A DNA stretch of 64,000 nucleotides from an uncultured Algibacter sp. (GCA_947502405.1 CANMZT010000015.1:36553-100552); one strand, 5' to 3'; counted from the stretch's first letter, positions 20,284-29,544 are shown. Numbers and translations: made by a program. Notes: a model not told the origin generated them from the sequence alone.

Positions 20284-21003
20284 TGCTACTTTAATTCCTC
20301 CTGTAATATCTAAATTATCGTTTTCAACTAATAATACTAAAGATATTTCATCTTCATCAGTTACTAAGTCTGGAATAGTAATTATAGATTGGCCTGCAAA
20401 GGTTTTCAAATCCAAATAAAATTCTTTAGCAACTATATTTGTGTTTTCAATTACTCTATTTCTATTTTCACCATGTTTAACATTAGTTATTTTTTTATCT
20501 ATGACCAAAATAACTCTTAGATGTTTCTTTGTAATTGCTCCATTAACTTGAAAACTAAAATTTACATTTTTGTTTTCCTTTTTCACATTTGAAATACTAA
20601 TGTTATTATTATTTTTTTCTTTTGAGTAATAATCTAATTTACTGTACATGATTGCTTTATTTGAACCAACAAAATGTTCACTGCCATTAATTACTAATTG
20701 TGGTGTATAAATACTACTGCTTTTAAACTTTTTGCTGTAGGCACGCTGTTTATCACTAAAAGTTTTTTTGCTAAAAGGATCCTTCCAACCTATGTAATTC
20801 CAATAATCTACATGATAAGAGAGTGCTATTACATTATTGCTAAATTTATTGTTAACTTCAGCTAATAATTCATCCGCTGACGGACAACTTGAACATCCCT
20901 GAGATGTAAATAATTCAAGAACAACTATATTGCTCTTATCTTCATTTATATCATAGTACCCAAATAAGGCTAGTATAATTAGAGCTAAAAATATTTTTTG
21001 CAT
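20278..21003 (-). CDS. DUF1223-family secreted thioredoxin-like protein
   Basis: ATG 21003 gives 241 residues with an N-terminal hydrophobic leader (MQKIFLALIILALFGYY). The longer frame from 21048 lacks a leader at its start and would overlap the divergent gene. The core VLELFTSQGCSSCPSADELL has a CxxC pair at the start of a thioredoxin-fold helix, and the following segments (HVDYWNYIGWKDPFS, YTPQLVINGSEHFVG) are the hallmark of DUF1223. The function is unproven; a redox role in the envelope is inferred from the fold. Its 3' end overlaps rsmE by six bases. Confidence 0.82.
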   Translation of the reverse strand: MQKIFLALIILALFGYYDINEDKSNIVVLELFTSQGCSSCPSADELLAEVNNKFSNNVIALSYHVDYWNYIGWKDPFSKKTFSDKQRAYSKKFKSSSIYTPQLVINGSEHFVGSNKAIMYSKLDYYSKEKNNNNISISNVKKENKNVNFSFQVNGAITKKHLRVILVIDKKITNVKHGENRNRVIENTNIVAKEFYLDLKTFAGQSIITIPDLVTDEDEISLVLLVENDNLDITGGIKVAL

Positions 21004-21015
21004 AATATTTATTTT

Positions 21016-21023
21016 TACTTTTG
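21016..21023 (+). promoter_or_regulatory. -7 box of the DUF4159 gene, with a very short or no leader
   Basis: TACTTTTG fits TAnnTTTG and ends one base before ATG 21024. A TTTG lies at 20997-21000, but the 15-base spacer is shorter than usual. Transcription would start near 21028, so the mRNA would be leaderless from ATG 21030. Confidence 0.4.
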
Positions 21024-21698
21024 ATGAATATGAAGTATAGTGGTACAAAACATAGAAAGCTTACAATAGTAATTTTATTTAGTATACTTTCAACATGTAT
21101 TTGCTATTCGCAAGAAGTAGCTATTTTAAAATACAAAGGCGGTGGTGATTGGTACGGAAATCCTACTGCGCTTCCAAACCTTATTGAGTTTTGTAATGCC
21201 AATATAAACACTAAAATAACACCTAAACCCCAAACGGTTGAGACAGGAAGTTCTTATATTTTTCAATTTCCATTCTTGCACATGACAGGGCATGGAAATG
21301 TATTTTTTAGTGAAACCGACGCTGAAAACTTACGTAACTATTTACGCTCTGGTGGGTTTTTACATATTGATGATAATTATGGGATGCAACCATACATTAC
21401 TAAAGAACTAAAAAAAGTGTTTCCTGATAAAGATTTAGTTGAACTACCACTAAATCATCCTATTTTTAATATTGAATATAAATTCCCTAATGGTTTACCA
21501 AAAATACATGAGCATGATGGTAAACGTCCACAAGCTTTTGGTATTTTTGATAATGACAGGTTAATGCTGTTATTTACATATGAAAGTGATTTGGGTGATG
21601 GTTGGGAAGACGCCGAAGTCCATAATGACCCTGCTGATGTTAGAGAAAAAGCATTAAAAATGGGCGCCAATATTGTAAAATATACTTTTGAGAATTGA
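21024..21698 (+). CDS. DUF4159-domain exported protein
   Basis: The protein has 224 residues from ATG 21024 (222 from ATG 21030). A signal peptide ends near SICYSQ-like residues 23-29. The rest is a DUF4159 domain, with the characteristic YKGGGDWYGNPTALPNL, the FLHMTGHGNVFFS segment and LRSGGFLHIDDNYG. The family resembles a glutamine-amidotransferase-like fold of unknown activity. In Bacteroidota short solitary forms like this are exported. Only about 20 bases separate it from the divergent DUF1223 gene, so the two promoters must overlap. Confidence 0.8.
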   Translation: MNMKYSGTKHRKLTIVILFSILSTCICYSQEVAILKYKGGGDWYGNPTALPNLIEFCNANINTKITPKPQTVETGSSYIFQFPFLHMTGHGNVFFSETDAENLRNYLRSGGFLHIDDNYGMQPYITKELKKVFPDKDLVELPLNHPIFNIEYKFPNGLPKIHEHDGKRPQAFGIFDNDRLMLLFTYESDLGDGWEDAEVHNDPADVREKALKMGANIVKYTFEN

Positions 21699-21704
21699 TT
21701 GATT

Positions 21705-22043
21705 ATGAAATTACACTATTATTGTAGCTCTCCATCTTGTAAAAAATTGAATTCAATTAAAGTTGAATCTAGCAATCGTTATGATTTGAAAAAAGAAATT
21801 GGCACAGAGATAAACGAAAGATGTAAACACTGTGGGAATCATACCAAAAGACATATAAACAGATTGCATGCTTCCCCAAATTACATTATTGTAATAGGAG
21901 GTTTAGGGTTAGCCATAATAGCGACTATATTACTTTGGGATTTTGGACTTGTATCAACATTGAGTGGAACAATACCGATAGCTATTTGGATGAGTGAAGA
22001 GAAAAAAGCAAGTGCCTTTAACAAAGTACTCATACGCGATTAA
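21705..22043 (+). CDS. Small membrane protein with N-terminal zinc-ribbon-like cysteines
   Basis: ATG 21705 gives 112 residues. The first 45 residues hold two cysteine pairs (CSSPSCKK and CKHCGNH), spaced as in a zinc ribbon. Two hydrophobic segments follow (about 58-77 and 82-98) with a short charged tail. I do not recognise a family. It starts just after the DUF4159 stop on the same strand and is probably co-transcribed. Confidence 0.6.
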   Translation: MKLHYYCSSPSCKKLNSIKVESSNRYDLKKEIGTEINERCKHCGNHTKRHINRLHASPNYIIVIGGLGLAIIATILLWDFGLVSTLSGTIPIAIWMSEEKKASAFNKVLIRD

Positions 22044-22074
22044 TCATACCCGCTCATTTTAAAACTTAATATCG

Positions 22075-22575
22075 TTGCAACTCAATCACTACAATACCAA
22101 TTTTAAAAAGCAAACCTTCCCTATTACCTTAGTTTGTAATAATGTTACCAATGCGCCAAACATCGGGAGTTTATTTAGAATTAGTGATGCATTTGGTATT
22201 GAAAAACTAATTCTTTGTGGTGAAAATATTCAGTTAGGTAGAAAAGTAGCAAAAACCTCTAGAGCCACTGAAAAGGTAGTGTCTTATGAAATTAATGGTA
22301 ATGCTTCAGAAGTGATTGAAAACTTAAAAAGTAAAAACTACCAGATTATTTCATTAGAAATTACAGATTCTAGCAAACCAATTCACAAGGTTCAATTTTC
22401 AAAAGAAAAACCGATTGCACTAATTATTGGTGACGAGAATTTTGGAGTTTCTGAAGACATTCTGAATAAATCAAGTAACATTATTCATATTAATATGTTT
22501 GGGCAAAATAGTAGTATGAATGTGGTACAAGCCACTAATATTGCTTTATATGAAATTACAAAGCAGCTTTTGTAA
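22075..22575 (+). CDS. SpoU/TrmH-type RNA 2'-O-methyltransferase
   Basis: At 166 residues this contains the SpoU catalytic domain without an N-terminal RNA-binding extension. Motif 1 is VTNAPNIGSLFRISDAFG (asparagine and arginine), motif 2 is ALIIGDENFGVS, and motif 3 is QNSSMNVVQATNIALYE. It would methylate a ribose 2'-OH in tRNA or rRNA with SAM; the target cannot be deduced. It starts at TTG 22075, as no ATG precedes motif 1 in frame. Confidence 0.88.
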   Translation: MQLNHYNTNFKKQTFPITLVCNNVTNAPNIGSLFRISDAFGIEKLILCGENIQLGRKVAKTSRATEKVVSYEINGNASEVIENLKSKNYQIISLEITDSSKPIHKVQFSKEKPIALIIGDENFGVSEDILNKSSNIIHINMFGQNSSMNVVQATNIALYEITKQLL

Positions 22576-22596
22576 ACTGTTTTATATATTTACTCT

Positions 22597-23685
22597 ATGA
22601 ATTCTAACACCATTTCAACTGGTATTTTAAAAGCTGTTGGTATTATAATAGGCATCGCTGTATTGCTATATTTTTTATACCAAATTCAAGCTGTTATTGG
22701 CTATATAGCAATAGCTTCTGTGATTTCTCTTATTGGTAGACCTATTGTTCTATTTCTAGAACGCCGACTTAAATTTAAAAATACCATAGCTGTAATTGTT
22801 ACTATGGTATTGCTACTAGGTGTTTTTATTGGCTTAGTTTGGTTATTTATTCCTTTAGTAATCAAGCAAGGGCAAAATTTGTCATTACTAAATATTGATG
22901 AGCTACAAACAAATATTGAAAACCTTTATTCTGAAATTATCACGTATTTTAATTTACATCAAATAGATGTTGAACAATCTCTAAAAGATTCTAACTTACT
23001 TTCAAAAATTGACTTTTCTCTAATACCAAATTTTTTAAACTCAGTTATTAGTGGACTAGGTAGCTTTAGCATTGGCTTATTTTCTGTTTTATTCATTTCG
23101 TTTTTCTTTTTAAAAGACAGCAGACTGTTTGAGAGTGGCGTACTAACTTTTATACCAGATAACAAAGAATCTCGTTGGAAAGCCTCTTCAACAAAAATTA
23201 AGGATTTACTATCTCGTTATTTTGTTGGACTTATATTCCAAATTCTTATCCTTTTTATAATTTACACTATAGGCCTATTAATAATTGGTGTTGAAAACGC
23301 TGTGGTAATTGCATTTCTCTGTGCACTTTTAAATCTTATTCCGTATGTAGGACCTTTGGTAGGTGCTTTTTTAATGTTAACCCTTACCATGACAAGTAAT
23401 CTTGGAGAATCATTTAGCGATGTAATTCTACCAAAAACATTTTGGGTTTTTATTGTGTTTCTAATTGGGCAGCTAGTTGATAATTTTGGAAGTCAACCTA
23501 TCATTTTTTCAAAAAGTGTAAAATCGCATCCGCTTGAAATATTCTTGGTAATACTCATCACTGGAATTTTATTTGGTGTAATTGGTTTAATTATAGCTAT
23601 ACCAGCTTATACAGCTATAAAAGTGATTTTAAAAGCGTTTTTATCCGAAAATAAAATTGTAAAAAAGCTTACTAAAGACCTTTAA
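22597..23685 (+). CDS. AI-2E family (PerM/TqsA-like) transporter
   Basis: At 362 residues it has about seven to eight hydrophobic segments and the family pattern: paired helices at the N-terminus, a large hydrophilic stretch (about 90-150), then a C-terminal membrane block containing LLNLIPYVGPLVGAFL. The AI-2E family was named for quorum-signal export, but many members are Na+/H+ antiporters or of unknown substrate. It lies between two methylase genes, 21 bases after the first and 8 before the second, in what looks like one transcript. Confidence 0.88.
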   Translation: MNSNTISTGILKAVGIIIGIAVLLYFLYQIQAVIGYIAIASVISLIGRPIVLFLERRLKFKNTIAVIVTMVLLLGVFIGLVWLFIPLVIKQGQNLSLLNIDELQTNIENLYSEIITYFNLHQIDVEQSLKDSNLLSKIDFSLIPNFLNSVISGLGSFSIGLFSVLFISFFFLKDSRLFESGVLTFIPDNKESRWKASSTKIKDLLSRYFVGLIFQILILFIIYTIGLLIIGVENAVVIAFLCALLNLIPYVGPLVGAFLMLTLTMTSNLGESFSDVILPKTFWVFIVFLIGQLVDNFGSQPIIFSKSVKSHPLEIFLVILITGILFGVIGLIIAIPAYTAIKVILKAFLSENKIVKKLTKDL

Positions 23686-23693
23686 GTTTTATT

Positions 23694-24872
23694 TTGAATA
23701 AGACTATTTTAAATACTGAAATACAAGAGTTTATAAATTTAAATTTAGATTCAAATATTAATACTCTAATTTTAAAAGGTATTGCATTTGATAAAGTAGA
23801 AGTTAAAGCTATTGCAGAACAAATTGAAGCAAAAAAAAGAAGTAAAACTAAACTCTCCACTTGGTTCAATACTCAAAATATTTACTACCCAAATAAGCTA
23901 AATATTGAACAAACTTCTTCTGAAGTTTCAGCAAAATACAAATCAGAATTATTAGAAGGAGATTCTATAATAGATATAACGGGAGGTTTTGGAGTAGATT
24001 GTTTTTACTTTTCAAAACAATTCAAATCGGTTACACATTGTGAAATAAATACATCACTTTCAGAGATTGTAAAGCATAACTATGAGCAATTAAATATTGA
24101 TAATATTGAAACAGTACCAGCCAGTGGTATTGAATATTTAGAAAATGCATCTAAAACCTTTGATTGGATTTACATTGACCCTTCAAGACGACACGATAGT
24201 AAAGGCAAAGTTTTTTTTCTTGATGATTGCTTGCCAAATGTCCCAAAACATTTAGACTTACTATTTAGTTATTCTGATAATATCATGATTAAAACATCAC
24301 CACTTTTAGATATATCAGTTGGCATTAATGAGTTAAAGCATGTAAAAACTATACATGTAATTGCAATAAATAATGAAGTTAAGGAACTACTTTGGGTATT
24401 AGAAAAAGCGTACGAGAATACTATATCAATTAACACTATTAACCTCAAAAAAAATAGTAGTGAATCATTTAATTTTGTCTTAAATGAAGAGAAGAAAAAT
24501 GAAGCAATATTTAGTAAGCCACTTACTTACCTATACGAACCTAATGCTGCCATTTTAAAAGCTGGAGCTTTTAATCAGGTATCAAAACAACTTAATGTAT
24601 TTAAGTTACAAAAACACTCACATTTATACACCAGCCATAGTCTTGTTAAGTTTCCTGGAAGAGTTTTTAAAATTAAAAGTGTGATTCCTTACAGCAAAAA
24701 AGGTCTCAAAGATTTAACTTTATCAAAAGCTAATATAACAACTAGAAACTTTCCTGAAACTGTGCAGCAGATTCGAAAAAAAGCTAAACTTAAAGATGGT
24801 GGTGACGTCTATCTTTTTTTTACAACAGATTTAGATTATCAAAAAATAATTTTAATTACTGAAAAATTATGA
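23694..24872 (+). CDS. Class I SAM-dependent methyltransferase with THUMP-like C-terminus
   Basis: The protein has 392 residues starting at TTG 23694. The SAM-binding motif is IIDITGGFGVDCFYFS (about 97-112), and the catalytic-loop-like DPSRRH comes near 160. The C-terminal third (from about 290) resembles the THUMP-like domain found in this Bacteroidota family. The DPSRR signature and the THUMP-like tail suggest an RNA base methylase, but the substrate is unknown. The stop overlaps the following small gene by four bases (ATGA). Confidence 0.8.
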   Translation: MNKTILNTEIQEFINLNLDSNINTLILKGIAFDKVEVKAIAEQIEAKKRSKTKLSTWFNTQNIYYPNKLNIEQTSSEVSAKYKSELLEGDSIIDITGGFGVDCFYFSKQFKSVTHCEINTSLSEIVKHNYEQLNIDNIETVPASGIEYLENASKTFDWIYIDPSRRHDSKGKVFFLDDCLPNVPKHLDLLFSYSDNIMIKTSPLLDISVGINELKHVKTIHVIAINNEVKELLWVLEKAYENTISINTINLKKNSSESFNFVLNEEKKNEAIFSKPLTYLYEPNAAILKAGAFNQVSKQLNVFKLQKHSHLYTSHSLVKFPGRVFKIKSVIPYSKKGLKDLTLSKANITTRNFPETVQQIRKKAKLKDGGDVYLFFTTDLDYQKIILITEKL

Positions 24873-25225
24873 CCCTTGAAGATTTACCAGGAAAATACAC
24901 TGTTATTGGGAGTAACCAAGATGCAAATCCTAATGAATACAAAGGGGTACTAAATTTATCTTTGGATGGAAATAATAGAATTAGGGCAAGATGGTTAATT
25001 AATAATAGCCAAGAACAATTGGGCTATGGTTTTTTTAAAGACAATATTTTAGTTATAAACTTCAATTATAAAAATGAGAATAGCGTTTTTAAAGGTGTTG
25101 TGGTTTATAAGTGTATTTCTAAAGATTTATTAGAAGGATTTTGGTCTGAAAAACATGGCGATCCAAATTATTTAGGTACAGAACGTTGTTTTCGGTTTGA
25201 TATCCTTAAAGAGCCTATAAATTAA
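24869..25225 (+). CDS. Small conserved-looking protein of unknown function
   Basis: This cytoplasmic protein of 118 residues has no signal peptide, membrane segment or recognised motif. The sequence reads like a single small beta-barrel (regular alternation, GVLNLSLDGNNRIRARWLI and GFWSEKHGDP blocks). ATGA overlap with the upstream methylase argues for translational coupling and supports it as a real gene. It ends just before a bidirectional terminator. Confidence 0.65.
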   Translation: MTLEDLPGKYTVIGSNQDANPNEYKGVLNLSLDGNNRIRARWLINNSQEQLGYGFFKDNILVINFNYKNENSVFKGVVVYKCISKDLLEGFWSEKHGDPNYLGTERCFRFDILKEPIN

Positions 25226-25230
25226 AACAA

Positions 25231-25262
25231 AAAAGCTCCAACATCTTGATGTTGAAGCTTTT
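25231..25262. terminator. Bidirectional terminator between the methylase unit and tRNA-Arg
   Basis: Arms 25231-25245 and 25248-25262 pair over 15 bases with one mismatch and a two-base loop. An A run precedes and a T run follows, so it can stop transcription from either side. Confidence 0.85.
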
Positions 25263-25264
25263 TG

Positions 25265-25338
25265 TGAGCCCTGAAGGATTCGAACCTTCGACCGCCTCCT
25301 TAGAAGGGAGGTGCTCTATCCAGCTGAGCTAAGAGCCC
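25265..25338 (-). tRNA. tRNA-Arg (anticodon TCT)
   Basis: The 74-base minus-strand sequence folds as a cloverleaf. The acceptor arms are GGGCTCT and AGGGCTC, the D arm GCTC/GAGC, the anticodon stem CCTCC/GGAGG with loop CTTCTAA, and the T arm GAAGG/CCTTC with loop TTCGAAT; the discriminator base is A. The loop gives anticodon TCT, reading AGA. The CCA end is not encoded. Confidence 0.97.
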
Positions 25339-25368
25339 TCAAAGAAAACATTTTCGTTTTCTGGTGTG

Positions 25369-25400
25369 CAAATATAAAATTAACTACAAATCTAACCAAA
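25369..25400 (-). promoter_or_regulatory. Promoter of tRNA-Arg
   Basis: On the minus strand there is TTTG (25400-25397), a 20-base spacer, then TATATTTG (25376-25369). This is the complete Bacteroidota -33/-7 pattern. The tRNA 5' end is about 24 bases past the predicted start of transcription. Confidence 0.75.
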
Positions 25401-25476
25401 AGAAATGTTTTAAAATTTTAAAATAAAAAAGGCGTCATAGAGTTATAACTTAGAGCACATTATTTTAAAACACATT

Positions 25477-27105
25477 CTACCAGAATAATGCATATAAAAC
25501 AGCAAGAAGAATACACACTACCATAGAACCAATATTAAATAATGGTGTAGTTTTAAATAAGTCTTTTGTAATTTCAATACCCTTAACCTCATCAGCTCCT
25601 TTATTTTGAAGATTACTCATCACTACTATTATAACCATAGTTAATAAAGCAGTAATCCCCATTTGATGCATCCATGGCTCAAAAGCAGGAATCGGAATAA
25701 ACTTGAGTGCTAATGCAATTGGAATAGACAAGATCGCTCCCCAAATGGCTGCATTGTTTGTTGTTTTTTTCCAGAATAACCCTAAAATAAATACCGCCAA
25801 AATACCTGGACTCACAATACCAGTATATTCTTGTATAAACTGAAAAGCTTGATCTATACCTCCCAAAAGAGGCGCAACAATAACTGCGATGATTAAAGAT
25901 ATAGCTGCTGAAATACGACCAACATTTACCGTAGTTTTATCATCAGCATTTTTATTAAAATATTGCTTATAAATATCCATTGTAAATATAGTGGATGTTG
26001 AATTCAACATAGACGCTAAAGAAGATACTACTGCTGCCGTTAATGCAGCAAAGGCAATCCCTTTAAGACCTGTAGGCAAAAATTGTAACAACCAAGGATA
26101 TGCTTTATCTGCTTGTTCTACCGAAGGCATATTCAACATACCCACTTCTCCTAAATTTGCCATAATTGATGGGTCGTTTACCATTACATAAGCAGCAATA
26201 CCAGGAACTACAACTATTAAAGGAATAATTAGTTTTAAAAAAGCTGCTAATAAAATACCTTTCTGAGACTCTTTTAAAGATTTAGCCGCTAAAGTTCTTT
26301 GTATGATATATTGATTAAAACCCCAATAATACAAGTTTGCTACCCATAATCCCCCAACTAAAACCCATATACCAGGTAAGTTTATATAATTATCATTTGT
26401 TTCTTCCAATATCATATGAAATTTTTCAGGAGCTGCTTCCCATACCTTAGAAAAACCAGCTAAAACCCCTTCACCACCAGATACTGTATTTAAAGCTAAG
26501 TATGTAGTAATTAAACCTCCTAACACTAAAAATACAACTTGAATAACATCAGTCCATGCTACTGCTGATAGCCCACCATATAAAGAATATGCTGCTGCAA
26601 ATAAAGCTAAACCTATTATAGCATACATCATATCTACACCCATAATAGTTTCGATAGCTAAACCGCCTAGGTAAAGCACAGAAGCAAGATTCACAAAAAT
26701 ATAAAGCGCTAGCCAGAACACCGCTAGTATGGTTTTTAGATTAGTAGAGAAACGTTTTTCAACAAACTCAGGAATAGTATAAAGTCCTTTTTCAATAAAA
26801 ATTGGTAAGAAATATTTACCAACTATAATTAGTGTTAATGCTGCCATCCATTCATACGAGGCAATAGCAATACCAAGAGCAAATCCAGAACCAGACATCC
26901 CTATAAATTGTTCTGCTGAAATATTTGCTGCAATTAATGATGTTCCTATGGCCCACCATGGTAATGATTTACTTGCTAAAAAATAGTCTTCTGCATTTTT
27001 TTGATGCCCTTCTTTGTCTCGAGATACCCATAAACCTACACCTAATATTAGGATAGCATAAGCTATAAAAACTGCATAATCCCACATATGAAAGCCTTCA
27101 GTCAT
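25477..27105 (-). CDS. Sodium/sugar symporter (SSS family, SGLT-like)
   Basis: At 542 residues it has about 14 hydrophobic segments and closely follows the SGLT-type sodium:solute symporters. Visible features are the N-terminal YFLASKSLPWWAIGTSLIAANISAEQ region, the SLYGGLSAVAWTDVIQ segment and the YYWGFNQYIIQRTLAAKS block, which are all conserved in sodium/glucose-galactose carriers. It would bring a hexose into the cell using the sodium gradient. Divergent galM and galK make galactose the likely substrate; this is inferred from context. There is no clear terminator after its stop. Confidence 0.88.
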   Translation of the reverse strand: MTEGFHMWDYAVFIAYAILILGVGLWVSRDKEGHQKNAEDYFLASKSLPWWAIGTSLIAANISAEQFIGMSGSGFALGIAIASYEWMAALTLIIVGKYFLPIFIEKGLYTIPEFVEKRFSTNLKTILAVFWLALYIFVNLASVLYLGGLAIETIMGVDMMYAIIGLALFAAAYSLYGGLSAVAWTDVIQVVFLVLGGLITTYLALNTVSGGEGVLAGFSKVWEAAPEKFHMILEETNDNYINLPGIWVLVGGLWVANLYYWGFNQYIIQRTLAAKSLKESQKGILLAAFLKLIIPLIVVVPGIAAYVMVNDPSIMANLGEVGMLNMPSVEQADKAYPWLLQFLPTGLKGIAFAALTAAVVSSLASMLNSTSTIFTMDIYKQYFNKNADDKTTVNVGRISAAISLIIAVIVAPLLGGIDQAFQFIQEYTGIVSPGILAVFILGLFWKKTTNNAAIWGAILSIPIALALKFIPIPAFEPWMHQMGITALLTMVIIVVMSNLQNKGADEVKGIEITKDLFKTTPLFNIGSMVVCILLAVLYALFW

Positions 27106-27141
27106 AATTATATTGTATTTATTTGGTTAGTAATTATGAAC

Positions 27142-27149
27142 CAAATATA
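27142..27149 (-). promoter_or_regulatory. Candidate -7 box of the symporter gene
   Basis: The minus-strand sequence TATATTTG matches the consensus and lies 37 bases upstream of the symporter ATG. The expected -33 box is weak. Confidence 0.45.
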
Positions 27150-27342
27150 GAATTTAAATTTAAAAGAAAATAGCTGTATGCATTGCTAAACATCACTTTT
27201 AGAAGCGATAAAGTAAACGAGTAGAGATTGGTAGGTTTTTTTTAAAATCCAACATATATTTACAACATATTCTGATGCTAATATAAGGTATTGTAGAAAA
27301 TTACAATTACAAGCATTTCAACCAGTTTTAAATAAATAAGAA

Positions 27343-27364
27343 TATTTAAGAAATATCTTAAATA
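27343..27364. promoter_or_regulatory. Inverted repeat upstream of galM, possible operator
   Basis: TATTTAAG and CTTAAATA form a perfect 8-base inverted repeat around a 6-base spacer, 55 bases before the galM start. In the 313-base gap between the symporter and galM this is the only strong dyad I see. A role in sugar-dependent control is a guess. Confidence 0.3.
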
Positions 27365-27418
27365 AAAACCTTAGATTAAAACTAAAGTAACCCGATAATA
27401 GAAATCTAATATATTAAC

Positions 27419-28309
27419 ATGTACAGTATCAATCACATTAAAGACTTAAATATTTTAGAAATAAAAGATTCTAAACAACAACTATTTGGAAAAATACATT
27501 TAAATGATGGTGCTAGTTTACAAGAGTTAACCTTAGGTGGCCATGAAATAATAAAAGATTTATCACCTTTAAGTTATGAGACTACCTACGCCTCTTCTAT
27601 CCTATTTCCATTTGCAAACAGAGTAAAAGATGGTCAATATAGTTTTAACAAAGAGAAGTATCAGTTAGAGACGAATCATGAAGAAGAGCATAATGCGTTA
27701 CACGGCTTTGTATATAACAAAGTATTTAAAATCCTTAAACAAAATACTTCTGAAACGCATGCGGAAATAGTTCTAGAATATATTGAACAAAATAAATCTA
27801 TCGGGTTTCCATTTACCTATAATATTGAGGTTACCTATAAATTTTATGAAGATAATTTGAGTTTAGGTTTATTAGTTAAAAACACAGATACTAGCACCTT
27901 TCCTTTTACAATAGGTTGGCACCCTTACTTTTTAAGTAAAAATTTATATGAAAGTACATTGCGTTTTGACAGTAAACAAAAACTTGAAATTGGAACAAGA
28001 AATATTACTACAGGAGTAAAAACATTTGATTCTAGTGACACTTTTAAAATTAAAGACCAACAACTTGATGATTGTTGGATTTTAAACTCAGAAATCATTC
28101 AATTCCATACACCCAGCTACAAAATTATTATTGACTCTTCAGCAAAAAATAACTTTTTACAATTATACACACCTCCAAAGGCAAATAATATAGCTATTGA
28201 ACCTACAACAGGTGTTTCTGATAGTTTTAATAATAAAATTGGTTTGCAGACTCTCAATCCTAATGAATCTTACAAAATAACATGGAATTTAAAAATATCT
28301 AAAAACTAA
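27419..28309 (+). CDS. galM: Aldose 1-epimerase
   Basis: At 296 residues it has the galactose-mutarotase fold motifs: FPFANRVKDGQY (arginine near the substrate), NALHGFVYN (catalytic histidine), FTIGWHPYF (second histidine) and a glutamate in AIEPTTGVSD near the C-terminus. It interconverts alpha and beta anomers of the hexose so that GalK can act. It lies 7 bases before galK and is divergent from the sugar symporter, forming a small galactose-uptake locus. Confidence 0.9.
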   Translation: MYSINHIKDLNILEIKDSKQQLFGKIHLNDGASLQELTLGGHEIIKDLSPLSYETTYASSILFPFANRVKDGQYSFNKEKYQLETNHEEEHNALHGFVYNKVFKILKQNTSETHAEIVLEYIEQNKSIGFPFTYNIEVTYKFYEDNLSLGLLVKNTDTSTFPFTIGWHPYFLSKNLYESTLRFDSKQKLEIGTRNITTGVKTFDSSDTFKIKDQQLDDCWILNSEIIQFHTPSYKIIIDSSAKNNFLQLYTPPKANNIAIEPTTGVSDSFNNKIGLQTLNPNESYKITWNLKISKN

Positions 28310-28316
28310 AATAACC

Positions 28317-29465
28317 ATGAGTGCTTTGTTAATAAAAGAAGTTAAAAAAACATTCATTGAAAAATTTAAGTCGCAACCAATACTGATTTTCTCTCCTGGG
28401 AGAATAAATATTATTGGAGAGCATACAGATTATAATGATGGATTTGTTTTTCCTGCAGCAATTGATAAAGGAATTACTGCTGCTATTCAAAAGAGTTCTT
28501 CTGGAAAGAGTACAGCTATTGCACTAGATTTAGATAGCACTATTGAATTTGAATTAGATACACTAAAACCTTCAAAGAGAGGTAGTTGGGAAAATTATGT
28601 ATTTGGTGTTGTTGCAGAAATACAAAACAGAAATAAAGTAGTTGGTGATTTTAATATTGTTTTTAAAGGTAATATTCCTGAAGGTGCTGGCATGTCATCA
28701 TCAGCAGCACTTGAAAATAGTGTTGTTTTTGGTTTAAATGAATTATTTGAATTAGAATTAACTAAAGAAGAAATGATATCTATTTCTCAAAAAGCAGAGC
28801 ATAATTATGTAGGTGTTAATTGCGGTATTATGGATCAATACGCTAGTATGTTTGGTAAAAAAAACCATGCCTTACATCTAGATTGTAGAACTATTGAAGC
28901 TAAACCTTATAAAATTGATTTTAAAGGTTATCAATTAATGCTTATTAACACCAATGTAAAACATAGTTTATCTGATAGTGCCTATAATGATAGGCGTTCT
29001 GCTTGTGAAGGTGTTTCAAAACTATTAGGAATCAAGGCTCTAAGAGATGCTTCAGAATCAGATTTAGAAAAAGTAATAGATAAAGTTACACCCGCTAACT
29101 ATCAAAAAGCATTATTCGTAATTCAAGAAAATTTAAGAACATTAAAAGCGGCAAAAGCTATTGAAAATAATGATTTAGAGAGATTAGGTTCACTCATATA
29201 TGAGTCTCACCAAGGGCTTTCAAATCAATACAAAGTAAGTTGCGATGAATTAGATTTCCTAGTAAATCAAGCAAAGAAAAATAAACATGTCCTAGGTGCT
29301 AGAATGATGGGTGGTGGCTTTGGTGGCTGTACCATTAATCTAATTGCTAAGAGCGAAGCTAAAGTATTTACCAAAAAGGTTTCTAAAGCATACAAGGATA
29401 AATTTAATAAATCTTGTTCTACTTATTTCATAAAATTAGAGGAAGGAACACATATAGTCAGATAA
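28317..29465 (+). CDS. galK: Galactokinase
   Basis: At 382 residues this is a full-length GHMP kinase. The galactokinase signature is GRINIIGEHTDYNDGFVFP (about 28-46). The ATP-binding loop is PEGAGMSSSAAL (about 121-132), the catalytic aspartate lies in NCGIMDQYASMFG, and the C-terminal motif is GARMMGGGFGGC. It phosphorylates galactose at C1. The next Leloir enzyme, GalT, is not encoded within the window, although it is often adjacent in related genomes. Confidence 0.95.
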   Translation: MSALLIKEVKKTFIEKFKSQPILIFSPGRINIIGEHTDYNDGFVFPAAIDKGITAAIQKSSSGKSTAIALDLDSTIEFELDTLKPSKRGSWENYVFGVVAEIQNRNKVVGDFNIVFKGNIPEGAGMSSSAALENSVVFGLNELFELELTKEEMISISQKAEHNYVGVNCGIMDQYASMFGKKNHALHLDCRTIEAKPYKIDFKGYQLMLINTNVKHSLSDSAYNDRRSACEGVSKLLGIKALRDASESDLEKVIDKVTPANYQKALFVIQENLRTLKAAKAIENNDLERLGSLIYESHQGLSNQYKVSCDELDFLVNQAKKNKHVLGARMMGGGFGGCTINLIAKSEAKVFTKKVSKAYKDKFNKSCSTYFIKLEEGTHIVR

Positions 29466-29513
29466 CAACAATGAGTGCTGTCTTATTAGCATTACTCTGT
29501 ACTATAGAAATTT

Positions 29514-29544
29514 TAAAAACCTGATGTATTACATCGGGTTTTTA
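29514..29544 (+). terminator. Terminator after galK
   Basis: The stem spans 29515-29543 (AAAAACC and GATGT pairing with ACATC and GGTTTTT around a 3-base loop, with a bulged T-G). A T run closes it. It ends the galMK transcript. Confidence 0.8.
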
